A stretch of 64,000 nucleotides of DNA. Origin: Celeribacter baekdonensis B30. Its GTDB lineage: Bacteria > Pseudomonadota > Alphaproteobacteria > Rhodobacterales > Rhodobacteraceae. Of the stretch, positions 1 through 9,138 are shown piece after piece. Position 1 is the stretch's first letter. Each line of letters begins with the position of its first letter. Under the pieces are notes generated by a model. That model saw only the letters and a program-made list of their open reading frames with translations. It made no database searches and was not told the DNA's origin. The DNA is taken from assembly GCF_000299875.1 (NCBI RefSeq), contig NZ_AMRK01000009.1, positions 62,001 through 126,000 of the forward strand, in the 5' to 3' direction. Made by a program: the position numbers and the translations under genes.

Positions 1-1
1 C

Positions 2-232
2 CCTTTGATGGAAAAAGCCGCGCAACTCGTGCATGTCGGTCTGTATGCGACCATGATCCTGACGCCAATGGCGGGGGCGTCCGCTTGGTTTCTTGGGGTC
101 AAGATTGCAGGCGATGTCCATGAGGTTTTGGTCAACCTGACCGTCTTGCTCATCCTCGTTCACGTCGCGGCGGCGCTCTATCATCAGTTCATTTTGAAAG
201 ACAATCTGCTCAAACGGATGTCACTGCGCTGA
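2..232 (+). CDS. Cytochrome b561-type protein, C-terminal fragment
   Basis: The reading frame is open to the left window edge, so the N-terminal part and true start lie outside. The visible 76 residues contain two hydrophobic segments with conserved-looking histidines (a VHVGLY motif and an HVAAALYHQF motif) and end in a short basic tail. This is the usual end of the small di-heme membrane cytochrome b561 family, which passes electrons in the inner membrane. The pattern YHQFILKDNLLKRM is typical of bacterial b561 C-termini. Partner and electron donor cannot be told from this fragment. Confidence 0.8.
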   Translation, partial: PLMEKAAQLVHVGLYATMILTPMAGASAWFLGVKIAGDVHEVLVNLTVLLILVHVAAALYHQFILKDNLLKRMSLR

Positions 233-253
233 GATCTCTCGCGCTGATTACGC

Positions 254-286
254 AAAAAGCCCCGATCCTCAGGACCGGGGCTTTTT
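254..286. terminator. Bidirectional rho-independent terminator
   Basis: A GC-rich stem of about 12 pairs (AAAAGCCCCG...CGGGGCTTTTT around a short loop) has A/T runs on both sides. It lies between two converging genes, the b561 fragment and sat/cysC, and can serve both. Confidence 0.85.
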
Positions 287-307
287 CATGACAAAGGCGT
301 TGGGTTG

Positions 308-2020
308 TTATTGAGCGGCAATCAGACCCATGGCTTCGAGTTTCAAAATCACCTGATGCGCACAGTTGTCGACATCGGCACCAACCGTATCCACGCGCAG
401 TTCGGGTTTTTCCGGGACATCGTAAGGATCTGAAATCCCGGTGAATTCTTTGATCTTGCCTTCGCGGGCCAGTTTGTAGAGCCCCTTACGATCACGTTTT
501 TCACATTCTTCGATCGAGGTCGCGACATGGACTTCGACAAAGGCACCAAAGGCTTCGACATCTTCGCGTACGGCGCGGCGGGTCGTTGCATAAGGTGCGA
601 TCGGCGCACAGATGGCGATGCCGCCATTTTTGGTGATCTCAGAGGCAACATAGCCGATGCGGCGGATGTTCAGGTCACGGTGCTCTTTCGAGAAACCCAG
701 CTCAGAGGACAGGTTTTTACGCACGATGTCGCCATCGAGGAGCGTGACCGGGCGCCCGCCCATTTCCATCAGTTTAACCATCAAAGCGTTGGCGATGGTG
801 GATTTGCCAGAGCCAGAGAAACCGGTGAAGAACACGGTGAACCCCTGTTTGGAGCGCGGCGGTTTGGTGCGGCGCAGCTCTTTCACAACTTCCGGGAAAG
901 AGAACCATTCCGGGATTTCAAGACCTTCGGCCAAGCGACGACGCAGTTCGGTGCCGGAGATGTTCAGGATGGTGATTTTATCCTTGTCTTCGATCTCGTC
1001 GATGGCTTCGTACTGAGCGCGCTCCTGGACCCAAACCATGTGTTTGAAGTCGACCATTTCGATGCCCATTTCCTCTTGATGCTCGCGGAACAGGTCCTGC
1101 GCATCATAGGGGCCATAGAAATCTTCGCCTTTGGAATTGTTGCCGGGGCCTGCGTGGTCACGACCGACGATGAAATGGGTACAGCCGTAGTTGGCGCGGA
1201 TCAAGCCGTGCCACACAGCTTCGCGGGGACCCGCCATACGCATGGCCAGCGGCAAAAGCGACATCGCAGTGGTCGAGGCCGGGTATTTGTCCAGCACGGC
1301 CTCGTAGCAACGCACGCGGGTGAAGTGATCCACGTCGCCCGGTTTGGTCATGCCAACGACCGGATGAATCAAAAGGTTGGCCTGGGCTTCTTTCGCGGCG
1401 CGGAAGGTCAGTTCCTGGTGCGCGCGGTGCAACGGGTTGCGGGTTTGGAAGGCCACAACTTTGCGCCAGCCCATTTTGCGGAAATAGGCACGCAGTTCGT
1501 TCGGCGTGTCGCGACGGCCACGGAAATCGTAATGCACCGGCTGTTGAATGCCGGTGATCGGACCGCCGAGGTAGACTTTGCCGGCGGTGTTGTGAAGGTA
1601 ATTCACGGCCGGGTGGGCGTCATCATCCGCGCCAAAGACGCTCGCGGCCTCTTTCGCTTTGTTCGGCACCCAATTATCGGTGACCGTCATCGTCGCAAGA
1701 ATCACGCCCTCTTGGTCGCGCAGCGCGATGTCTTGGCCGTCTTCGAGGGCTTCAGCGAAGGCTTCGGACACATCCAGTGTGATCGGCATCGGCCAAAGCG
1801 TTCCGTCCGCCAGACGCATGTTGTCGACGACACCATCATAATCGGCCTCGGTCAGAAACCCTTTGAGCGGGTTAAACCCACCGTTCATCAGCAACTCAAG
1901 GTCGCAAATCTGGCGCGGGGTCAAGTCCCAGCTTACGAGATTGGCGGCCTCAACTTTCAGCTTTTGTGCGCTCTCATAAGAGACGTAAAGCTCAGGGATC
2001 GGTGCAAGGTTTTGGGACAT
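308..2020 (-). CDS. sat: Bifunctional ATP sulfurylase / APS kinase
   Basis: A 570-residue fusion that activates sulfate. The N-terminal ATP sulfurylase makes adenosine 5'-phosphosulfate from ATP and sulfate, and the C-terminal kinase makes PAPS. Sulfurylase motifs are QTRNPLHRAH (about residues 192-201, the HxxH ATP site) and GRDHAGPG (about 286-293). The kinase domain from about residue 394 has the P-loop GFSGSGKST (400-408) and LDGD (428-431). I chose the ATG at 2020, beginning MSQNLAPIPEL, because an in-frame upstream extension is not family-like. The two-domain architecture is known from Alphaproteobacteria. The upstream dyad at 2067-2081 may be its operator. Confidence 0.95.
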   Translation of the reverse strand: MSQNLAPIPELYVSYESAQKLKVEAANLVSWDLTPRQICDLELLMNGGFNPLKGFLTEADYDGVVDNMRLADGTLWPMPITLDVSEAFAEALEDGQDIALRDQEGVILATMTVTDNWVPNKAKEAASVFGADDDAHPAVNYLHNTAGKVYLGGPITGIQQPVHYDFRGRRDTPNELRAYFRKMGWRKVVAFQTRNPLHRAHQELTFRAAKEAQANLLIHPVVGMTKPGDVDHFTRVRCYEAVLDKYPASTTAMSLLPLAMRMAGPREAVWHGLIRANYGCTHFIVGRDHAGPGNNSKGEDFYGPYDAQDLFREHQEEMGIEMVDFKHMVWVQERAQYEAIDEIEDKDKITILNISGTELRRRLAEGLEIPEWFSFPEVVKELRRTKPPRSKQGFTVFFTGFSGSGKSTIANALMVKLMEMGGRPVTLLDGDIVRKNLSSELGFSKEHRDLNIRRIGYVASEITKNGGIAICAPIAPYATTRRAVREDVEAFGAFVEVHVATSIEECEKRDRKGLYKLAREGKIKEFTGISDPYDVPEKPELRVDTVGADVDNCAHQVILKLEAMGLIAAQ

Positions 2021-2325
2021 ACGGAAGGCCTTTTTTGGCTGGACAGTTCGACGATGTACAATAATCGACCCTGATCGGGTCAATCTCGTCCGATTAGCCT
2101 GAGCTCGGCATGAAAATCAACATGCTGCAGGTGCAGAAAGATGAAATGAGGCTCAAAGGCCTCATTCTTTGATCTATTCCGACCAATTTTCCGACAAATG
2201 TCGATCTTGAGAGATCAATATCCCGGTTTCGTCATTTTCATAGACACCGCATGCTGCCCGTCAGAGACCGGGCCGCCCGTGGGAGCGACTCAGTTTCGGG
2301 CGGGCAGTATGTGGCATGGCGGAGC
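2021..2325. other. Intergenic region with short dyads between trxB and sat
   Basis: No gene was found here. The stretch holds several small palindromes: GACCC-N5-GGGTC at 2067-2081 (about 50 bases upstream of the sat start), CTGCA-GG-TGCAG at 2124-2135, AATGAGGC-N6-GCCTCATT at 2145-2166, and GATCT-TGAG-AGATC at 2203-2216. The 2145-2166 hairpin is the best candidate trxB terminator; the 2067-2081 dyad is a candidate operator for sat. Both roles are inferred from position. Confidence 0.4.
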
Positions 2326-3489
<1,164 letters not shown>

Positions 3490-3615
3490 TCATCTCTTCG
3501 GTGAAATCCTCTTGAAATGATCTTGCTTAAATGAGAAAGAATGTTGCGCGCGGAGCCGCCTGCGCACATGTTTCGAAAAACATGCCCGATTTGGCCAAAA
3601 AGACCGGAGAAAAAC

Positions 3616-4116
3616 ATGCCCCCTCACAAGCTCGACGACATCGACCGTAAAATCCTTGCTGAATTACAGGCCGACGGTCGGATGACCAACGTTGAGTTGG
3701 CCAAACGTGTGGGGATTTCCGCGCCGCCCTGCCTGCGCCGGGTGCGCACCTTGGAAGAGAGCGGCTACATCAAAGGCTACCACGCGGTCGTCGATGCGCG
3801 GGCACTGAATTTTGAGGTTCAGGTGTTTGCCATGGTCGGGCTGCAAAGTCAGGCCGAGGTCGATCTGTCGAAATTCGAAGCGAAATGCCGCGAATGGCCC
3901 TTGGTCCGCGAATGTCACATGTTGAACGGCGAGGTGGATTTCATCCTCAAATGCGTGGCACCCGACCTGTCGACCTTTCAAAGTTTCCTCACCGGAGAGC
4001 TGTTGTCGACCGAGAATGTCGCCAGCGTCAAAACCTCACTGGTGATCCGCTGTGCCAAGGATGAACCGGGTGTGCCATTTGAAGTGCTCGAAGCCCGTTT
4101 GGCGCAAAACGCCTAA
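3616..4116 (+). CDS. Lrp/AsnC family transcriptional regulator
   Basis: A 166-residue protein with the standard Lrp layout: an N-terminal winged helix-turn-helix (DDIDRKILAELQADGR... then NVELAKRVGISAPPCLRRVRTLE, about residues 7-50) and a C-terminal ligand-binding/oligomerisation RAM domain. The start at 3616 follows a GGAG sequence and gives the usual length. It is divergently placed next to trxB, so it could control that gene, itself, or distant amino-acid genes; the ligand is not deducible. It ends before a strong terminator. Confidence 0.92.
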   Translation: MPPHKLDDIDRKILAELQADGRMTNVELAKRVGISAPPCLRRVRTLEESGYIKGYHAVVDARALNFEVQVFAMVGLQSQAEVDLSKFEAKCREWPLVRECHMLNGEVDFILKCVAPDLSTFQSFLTGELLSTENVASVKTSLVIRCAKDEPGVPFEVLEARLAQNA

Positions 4117-4141
4117 CGCGGCCTGTCCACCCCATAGATGA

Positions 4142-4174
4142 AAAACGGCCCGTGCCTTTTGGCCGGGCCGTTTT
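4142..4174 (+). terminator. Rho-independent terminator after the Lrp gene
   Basis: An 11-pair stem (AAAACGGCCCG...CGGGCCGTTTT) starts 26 bases after the Lrp stop codon and is followed by T-rich sequence. Its A/T symmetry means it could also end transcription of the opposing Hint-domain gene. Confidence 0.85.
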
Positions 4175-4228
4175 CTTTGATCGCCACCTGGAGGGATTGG
4201 GATCGAAAGGCGTGGAGATCTGCGGCGA

Positions 4229-5071
4229 TCAGGCTTTGTCTAACATGATCAAATCGGTCGGTGACAGGCGCGGATAGGACATCGCGCCAAAGGCCCCAAG
4301 CCCGTCCAAATGCGGAAACAGCGCCATGAATTGCGCCCGCAGCTCGCTTGGCAATTGGCGCGACGCCGTGGTGCCCGGATGATAGCTCTCAAGTTCGACC
4401 CCGTTGACGCGGATCAACCGATGCTGGCTGAGGCCAATATGGTAGCTGCGCACGGAGGACATCGGCGTCACTTCGATCACAGAAACCCCATCCACCAGAC
4501 TGGGCACAGGGGCCAGCGCTTGGGTCGTGCCAAGATAGGATTTGAGCGCCTGGGCGCGGTAGAGATAGCGAGCGCCTGCCCCCAGCATCAAATCCGGTGA
4601 CGGGCGGCCAAGACCAAAGGTGTCGGCGGTGATCCGGTACAGGCGTTCAGGTTTTGCGTCCTGCGCGCGTGTGCCACCTGTGTCGATCTGCATCGAGCCG
4701 ATCCATCTTACCGTCTGCACATCGCCTTCGACGGCCTCCACTTGATCGCCGGGCAGCAGGTCTTCGATCGCGACGGGTCCCATGGGGGTGGGGATCAACG
4801 CGCCACGGGCAAAGGCATTAAAGGCGGCTTCAAAGACGGGCAGGGCCGGGGCCGACAGCGCCGCATCGCGAATGTCACCGTTTGCGGCAAGCCATTGAAT
4901 ATCATAGCTGCGCCGCATGACGGTGGGCTGATCGGCGGGGCGTTCATAGGGACGGGTGCGCCTCACCGTCCACGCGGGTTGACCTGATCTGTCATGATGA
5001 GAGAGACCCGGATCGGCAACGGTATGGGCCTGGCGCATCGCTATGGATGCACCTCTTAGGGGCTGCGACAT
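4229..5071 (-). CDS. Hint-domain protein with degenerate catalytic positions
   Basis: 280 residues. The central-to-C-terminal part resembles the Hint domain proteins common in Rhodobacteraceae (ALIPTPMGPVAIEDLLPGD, then VRWIGSM). Family members usually carry a nucleophilic Cys in a CFARGTLI-type motif; here the equivalent reads NAFARGALI, with Ala. The usual SPQHR-type histidine motif is replaced by LGAGARYLY. Self-cleavage therefore looks unlikely. There is no signal peptide; the first ~85 residues are polar and unassigned. The motif comparison is from memory of the family, so the degree of degeneration needs an alignment. Function is unknown. Confidence 0.75.
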   Translation of the reverse strand: MSQPLRGASIAMRQAHTVADPGLSHHDRSGQPAWTVRRTRPYERPADQPTVMRRSYDIQWLAANGDIRDAALSAPALPVFEAAFNAFARGALIPTPMGPVAIEDLLPGDQVEAVEGDVQTVRWIGSMQIDTGGTRAQDAKPERLYRITADTFGLGRPSPDLMLGAGARYLYRAQALKSYLGTTQALAPVPSLVDGVSVIEVTPMSSVRSYHIGLSQHRLIRVNGVELESYHPGTTASRQLPSELRAQFMALFPHLDGLGAFGAMSYPRLSPTDLIMLDKA

Positions 5072-5280
5072 AGGTCACCTCGTCACTGTGTCGGCCCCCA
5101 CCGGAACAGTGCGTCAACGATCACCCGGTTTCGGATGCATTGTCAAAAATTTTATCTAATTACGGTTAACGGCGGACCCAGTCCGCTGGCCCGCCGTTTC
5201 ATTGTTTCTCAAATCTGATGCAATCCTGCGGTGACCTTACCCGCTGCGCCCCTGTCCGAAGGAAAAAGCGGCGAATCGAT

Positions 5281-5427
5281 TTAGGCCGAAGCGACGAGTT
5301 TCATCGACCGTACGCCGGTCTTTTTGGCAATGAACGCATCGCGGCGTAGGCCACGGGCCCATGGCATTTGCACGTCGGTCTTTTTGGCTTCGGCGATCAT
5401 TGATTTCATCCAACGGCGGTTTTTCAT
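5281..5427 (-). CDS. Conserved small basic protein (48 residues)
   Basis: A short gene encoding a basic 48-residue protein that begins MKNRRWMKSMIAEAKKTD and contains MPWARGLRRDAFIAKK. This matches a small protein of unknown function I recognise across Rhodobacteraceae (pattern K-x-RRW-x-K-S ... PW-x-RG-x-RR-x-AFIA). The start has GAGAGCAGAG upstream. It is transcribed away from pgeF and towards the Hint gene. No domain, Cys cluster or membrane segment is present; the basic charge would suit RNA or DNA contact, but that is only inference. Confidence 0.8.
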   Translation of the reverse strand: MKNRRWMKSMIAEAKKTDVQMPWARGLRRDAFIAKKTGVRSMKLVASA

Positions 5428-5744
5428 CTCTGCTCTCACTTTATGTCATCGGGGCGCTCGGCCCGGTTTACCGTTTTGTTGCTGCCAATATGCAGGGAGG
5501 CTTCGGCAAAAATGCGGCGTATGGGGCAGAAAATTTGGCGAGATGTGTGGGAGAGTATGTCGATGGTGCGCAGAGCGGAGATGTCGCGTTAACCATGGAG
5601 AATGTAAGGTTAATTTCCAAACCTTGGAAACAATAGGCGCAAGTTTTGGGGATTGTTTCGGGCAAAAATAGGGCAAGGCTACGCCGCATTCGTGCCACAA
5701 TGCGCCGGGGCCGCGCCTGCCCTAGGCCCGAAAGTTCGGTCGTC
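5428..5744. other. Intergenic region with two dyads (TTAACC...GGTTAA and TTTCCAA...TTGGAAA)
   Basis: No gene was found in these 317 bases. An inverted repeat TTAACC-N13-GGTTAA spans 5589-5613, and its left arm reads TTAACCAT, the sequence reported as a CtrA half-site in alphaproteobacteria. Immediately after it is a 7-pair palindrome TTTCCAA-ACC-TTGGAAA at 5614-5630. They lie about 160-200 bases upstream of the 48-residue gene and just beyond the end of the pgeF operon. Role as operator or terminator is undecided. Confidence 0.35.
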
Positions 5745-6503
5745 TTAAAGCCGGATCACCGATATGAGTCGCCCGTAATCCGCCTCTTTGCGATGCACCG
5801 AGCGGCGGTAGGAATAAAACCGGGACGGGTCGAAATAGGTGCAATGGCGGGTCCATTCGGCATGGCCAACCCCCGCTTCGCGCAGGCGATATAACCCAAA
5901 AGCCGGAAGGTCAAAGAGGTAGCGGTCGCCTGAGCCATTGGTGAAAAACCGCGCGTAGATCGGGTTCTCGGCATAGAAATCTTCAAAGAATTCAGGACCA
6001 ACCTCATAGGCGCGTTGGGAAATCGACGGGCCGATGACGGCGGTGATCGCCTCCCGTTTTGCCCCCAATGTTTCCATCGCTTCAATCGTGGCCTCCAACA
6101 CTCCGGCCGCCGCGCCTTTCCACCCGGCATGGGCCGCGCCAATGACGCCGGTGTCACGATCGGCAAACAGCACCGGCTGGCAATCGGCGGTGAGGATCAC
6201 CAAGGCCAATCCCGGTTGATCGGTGACCAAAGCATCGGCCTTTGGAACATCGCCGCTTTGCGGTCCGGTGACAATCGCCACATCGGCGGAGTGGATTTGA
6301 TGCGCGGCGCAGAGCTGATCCGGTGTCAGATCCATGGCCTTGGCCACCCGCGCGCGGTTGATTTTTACGATGTCGGATTGATCGGTGGAGCCAAGCCCAC
6401 AGTTCAGCCCCTCAAACACCCCCGACGAGGCCCCGCCTTTGCGGGTGAAAAACCCGTGTGCCACGCCATCGAGCGCGTTGGAGGTGATGATTTCAAGGCT
6501 CAT
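5745..6503 (-). CDS. pgeF: Peptidoglycan editing factor PgeF (laccase-domain protein)
   Basis: A 252-residue member of the YfiH/PgeF family, once called polyphenol oxidase, which removes wrongly incorporated amino acids from muropeptide precursors. The metal-site residues are visible as H71 (in HQIHSADV), C108 (in LTADCQPV) and H125 (in AAHAGWKG). Length is normal. It is the last gene of a three-gene operon with midA-like and lgt genes, overlapping its upstream neighbour by 4 bases (ATGA). This order is common in Rhodobacteraceae. Confidence 0.92.
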   Translation of the reverse strand: MSLEIITSNALDGVAHGFFTRKGGASSGVFEGLNCGLGSTDQSDIVKINRARVAKAMDLTPDQLCAAHQIHSADVAIVTGPQSGDVPKADALVTDQPGLALVILTADCQPVLFADRDTGVIGAAHAGWKGAAAGVLEATIEAMETLGAKREAITAVIGPSISQRAYEVGPEFFEDFYAENPIYARFFTNGSGDRYLFDLPAFGLYRLREAGVGHAEWTRHCTYFDPSRFYSYRRSVHRKEADYGRLISVIRL

Positions 6504-7579
6504 GCGTCAAATCCTGGCGGCAGTAATTTGGCTGTGGGGGCGAGGGCGAGTGCTTTGAAAAGCGTTCCCATTTCTGCGGGTGAGGTCAACCTGTCAAATG
6601 CGGCGATGTGAGATTTAAGGGCATCACCGCTCAACTTTGTGGCAAGCGCTTCGGCGCGCGCGGAGATCCCGAGCCGTCCCAAGAGCATCCCTTGCGGGAT
6701 CATCTGAGACGCCACGGCTCCCGCGCTCTGTGCGGCGCGCGCCAAGGCGTCGAAATCCACATGGGCGGTAAGATCGGCGCAACCGGGGCGCGCGAGGGGA
6801 TCGACCATCTGATGCGCCTCAAGCGCCTGAAACGTATCGCCCAGCGAGCGCCAATCGCCATAATCGACAAAAAGGGCCGCGCCGCCATGCCGTGCAATGC
6901 GCGTGGCGATCTCGGTCACAATCGGCGTGCTTGCGGGACAGATCTCGACAATGTCGCCGTCTTTGGTGTCTTTCAGCCGATGCGCCAGTTCTGGCATGGG
7001 GGTGGCGGCGGAGAGGCCAAGGGTCAAAGCCCCATTGAGCAGCCCCACCTGCGCCTCGCGCCATCCCGCGCCATCGCGGGTGAATTGACGGATCGGCAGG
7101 GCGTCGAAGAACTCGTTGGCGACCAGCCATAAAGGCGCTTGAGGCAGGTTCGCCACACTCTCAAGCCATGTGATCTCATAGGCGGCCAGCGTCTTGGCCT
7201 GTGTGGCCTGCAAGGTCGGGGAGGCCTCGATCAGATGTACTTTCATTGCGGCGTGCAACCCCGGAACGGCTTTGGTCACGCGCAGGATATCGGCCATCAA
7301 GGTGCCGCGTCCGGGGCCAATCTCGGCGAGGGTAAAGGGCGAGGGCGCGCCTTGGTCCAACCAGCTTTGCGCCAGACACAGCCCGATCATCTCGCCAAAC
7401 ATCTGGCTGATTTCCGGTGCGGTGGTGAAATCGCCGCCTGCGCCCAAAGGGTCGCGTGTGGTGTAATAGCCATGCTCGGGATGTAGCAGGCAATCGCTCA
7501 TGAATTCCGCTAACGACATCGGACCCGCATGCCGGATGCGGCGGGTCAGAAGGTCAGCGAGCGGCGTCATCTGGGTCAT
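6500..7579 (-). CDS. SAM-dependent methyltransferase, MidA/NDUFAF7 family
   Basis: 359 residues. The N-terminus (MSLAEFMSDCLLHPEHGYY) and the SAM-binding region LAEIGPGRGTLMADILR (about residues 80-100) are hallmarks of the family whose mitochondrial member methylates an arginine of complex I subunit NDUFS2. A bacterial role in respiratory complex maturation is plausible but not shown here. It overlaps lgt and pgeF by 4 bases on either side, so the three genes are almost certainly cotranscribed and translationally coupled. Confidence 0.9.
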   Translation of the reverse strand: MTQMTPLADLLTRRIRHAGPMSLAEFMSDCLLHPEHGYYTTRDPLGAGGDFTTAPEISQMFGEMIGLCLAQSWLDQGAPSPFTLAEIGPGRGTLMADILRVTKAVPGLHAAMKVHLIEASPTLQATQAKTLAAYEITWLESVANLPQAPLWLVANEFFDALPIRQFTRDGAGWREAQVGLLNGALTLGLSAATPMPELAHRLKDTKDGDIVEICPASTPIVTEIATRIARHGGAALFVDYGDWRSLGDTFQALEAHQMVDPLARPGCADLTAHVDFDALARAAQSAGAVASQMIPQGMLLGRLGISARAEALATKLSGDALKSHIAAFDRLTSPAEMGTLFKALALAPTAKLLPPGFDA

Positions 7580-8469
7580 GCGGGGCGCGGTCCACGCAGC
7601 GCCCGGACGGCGAAAAACACGCCGATCAGGATCATCGGCAGGGACAGAAGTTGGCCCATTTGCATCCCGGCAAACACGGCGCCGTTGGGGTTGGTTGCGG
7701 TGATGAATTGGCCGTCGGCTTGGCGGAAAAACTCAACGATAAAGCGCGATAGGCCATAGCCCGCAAAAAACACGCCCGCGACAAGGCCCGGACGTTTGAA
7801 GGCGCGAAATCCCCAAACCATCACCAACAACAGGCTGCCCAGAATCAGCCCCTCCATCCCCGCCTCATAGAGTTGCGAGGGGTGGCGGGCGCAGGGGGCG
7901 CTCAGTGTGGCACAGGCCTGTGCTGCATCGCCGGGAAAAATCACCGCCCAAGGGCCGTCCCACGGTTTGCCCCACAATTCCGCATTCACGAAATTGGCGA
8001 TCCGCCCCAGCATCAGGCCCGGAGGCGTGGCCATCGCCAACATGTCGGCGAGCGAGCCAAGCGGCACTTTGTGTTTGCGGCCCCACAGGGCTGCGGCAAT
8101 CACGACGCCAATGAAACCGCCATGAAAGGCCATGCCGCCTTGCCACACCATCGGGATTTCAATCGGATGGGAGAGGTAATAACCCGGTTTGTAAAACAAC
8201 ACATAGCCCAGACGCCCGCCGACGATGACGCCCAAAATCAGCCATGTCAGCAGGTCTTCGAACGCGCTGCGATCCATCGGTGGAGTGTCATTCGGCCAAA
8301 GCCGCGGCGTTTTGAGCGCGCGCATGATCAGCAGCCAGCCGATCAGAAAACCACCGATATAGGCCAGCGCATACCAATGCAGCGCAAAGTGAATCGGTCC
8401 AAGGTCCAGCTCAAACAAGATGGGCGACAGGTCGGGGAATTGTATCACGGCGGGGATCATTTGAAACAT
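7576..8469 (-). CDS. lgt: Prolipoprotein diacylglyceryl transferase
   Basis: A 297-residue inner-membrane enzyme that transfers diacylglycerol from phosphatidylglycerol to the lipobox cysteine of prolipoproteins. Several hydrophobic segments are evident, along with the conserved GGMAFHGGFIG stretch and the Lgt signature GRIANFVNAELWG. It is the first gene of the lgt-midA-pgeF operon and is transcribed divergently from ubiK, with about 100 bases between starts. The lipobox-containing M48 peptidase elsewhere in this window would be one substrate. Confidence 0.95.
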   Translation of the reverse strand: MFQMIPAVIQFPDLSPILFELDLGPIHFALHWYALAYIGGFLIGWLLIMRALKTPRLWPNDTPPMDRSAFEDLLTWLILGVIVGGRLGYVLFYKPGYYLSHPIEIPMVWQGGMAFHGGFIGVVIAAALWGRKHKVPLGSLADMLAMATPPGLMLGRIANFVNAELWGKPWDGPWAVIFPGDAAQACATLSAPCARHPSQLYEAGMEGLILGSLLLVMVWGFRAFKRPGLVAGVFFAGYGLSRFIVEFFRQADGQFITATNPNGAVFAGMQMGQLLSLPMILIGVFFAVRALRGPRPA

Positions 8470-8571
8470 GGCGCAACTGTCTCAAGAGCGGCGGGGAAGT
8501 CAACCTTGTGATTTGCCCTTTTGCCCCCCATATAGGGAAGAGATATTCACGAATGCGTTTCGGAGACAGCC

Positions 8572-8820
8572 ATGCAAACCCGCAACAAGATCCTCGATGA
8601 CATCTCCCAGTTGATGACCAACGCCATGGGCGTGGCTCAGGGAGCGAAAGAAGAGGCGGACACCGCGCTCAAAGGTTTGGTGGACCGCTGGTTGGCCGAC
8701 CGCGATTTCGTCACCCGCGATGAATTCGACGCGGTGCGCGCCATGGCGCAAAAGGCCCGCGAAGAGAATGAAGAGTTGAAAAAACGGCTCGACATGATGG
8801 AACGCAAGAAAAAGGTCTGA
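8572..8820 (+). CDS. ubiK: Ubiquinone biosynthesis accessory factor UbiK
   Basis: 82 residues, matching the BMFP/YqiC family: an amphipathic N-terminal helix (MQTRNKILDDISQLMTNAMG), a middle acidic segment, and a C-terminal coiled coil rich in Glu/Lys (REENEELKKRLDMMERKK). UbiK supports the ubiquinone hydroxylation complex and binds lipid. Size and layout match the family. It is a single gene, followed by a terminator at 8883. Confidence 0.88.
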   Translation: MQTRNKILDDISQLMTNAMGVAQGAKEEADTALKGLVDRWLADRDFVTRDEFDAVRAMAQKAREENEELKKRLDMMERKKKV

Positions 8821-8882
8821 GGGGCTCGGGTCAAACCGACCGCCTTTTCCAGCATTATGACCGGGCCTGTGCCCGGCGATCA

Positions 8883-8910
8883 GGCTCCCGTTTCGGGGGC
8901 CTTTTTTCTT
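8883..8910 (+). terminator. Rho-independent terminator after ubiK
   Basis: The stem GGCTCCCG/CGGGGGCC with a short loop is followed by a run of T residues. It ends about 60 bases after ubiK and directly abuts the DnaA-box-like cluster. Confidence 0.75.
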
Positions 8911-8983
8911 GTCCACAGGCGGGGTTACAGCTCTGTGGAAAAAAATGGGCAAGCTGTGGATGAGCGTCGATTGCTGGGGATAA
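8909..8983. promoter_or_regulatory. Cluster of four DnaA-box-like sequences
   Basis: Four 9-mers each match the DnaA box TTATCCACA at 8 of 9 positions: TTGTCCACA (8909-8917, + strand), TTTTCCACA (8934-8942, - strand), TCATCCACA (8955-8963, - strand) and TTATCCCCA (8975-8983, - strand). The last three are spaced about 21 bases apart, two helical turns. An AT-rich stretch (TAACATAAATATTT) follows at 8981-8994. Such a cluster could be a replication origin, a DnaA-titrating site or a DnaA-controlled promoter for the YbjN gene. The intergenic region 8821-9138 contains no gene. Confidence 0.5.
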
Positions 8984-9138
8984 CATAAATATTTCGCTTT
9001 ACAGGCCCAGTGCTTTGCGCACACCATATCTGGTAAGGGAACGCGGTAAACCCGCCGCCCCTAGAGCAGGCACCAAGTCTTAGTGGTCGTTACGGGGATG
9101 TCGCGCAGGCCACAGGACGCAAACAGACGAGGCCGCGT

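Noticed and set aside
527-2074. Long open frame opposite sat/cysC (about 515 codons)
   Set aside because: It is antisense to a clear two-domain enzyme, has no family motif, and reflects high-GC codon bias; treated as a shadow.
5589-5613. Full CtrA site (TTAA-N7-TTAA)
   Set aside because: The spacing and orientation differ from the direct-repeat consensus; only a half-site match (TTAACCAT) remains.
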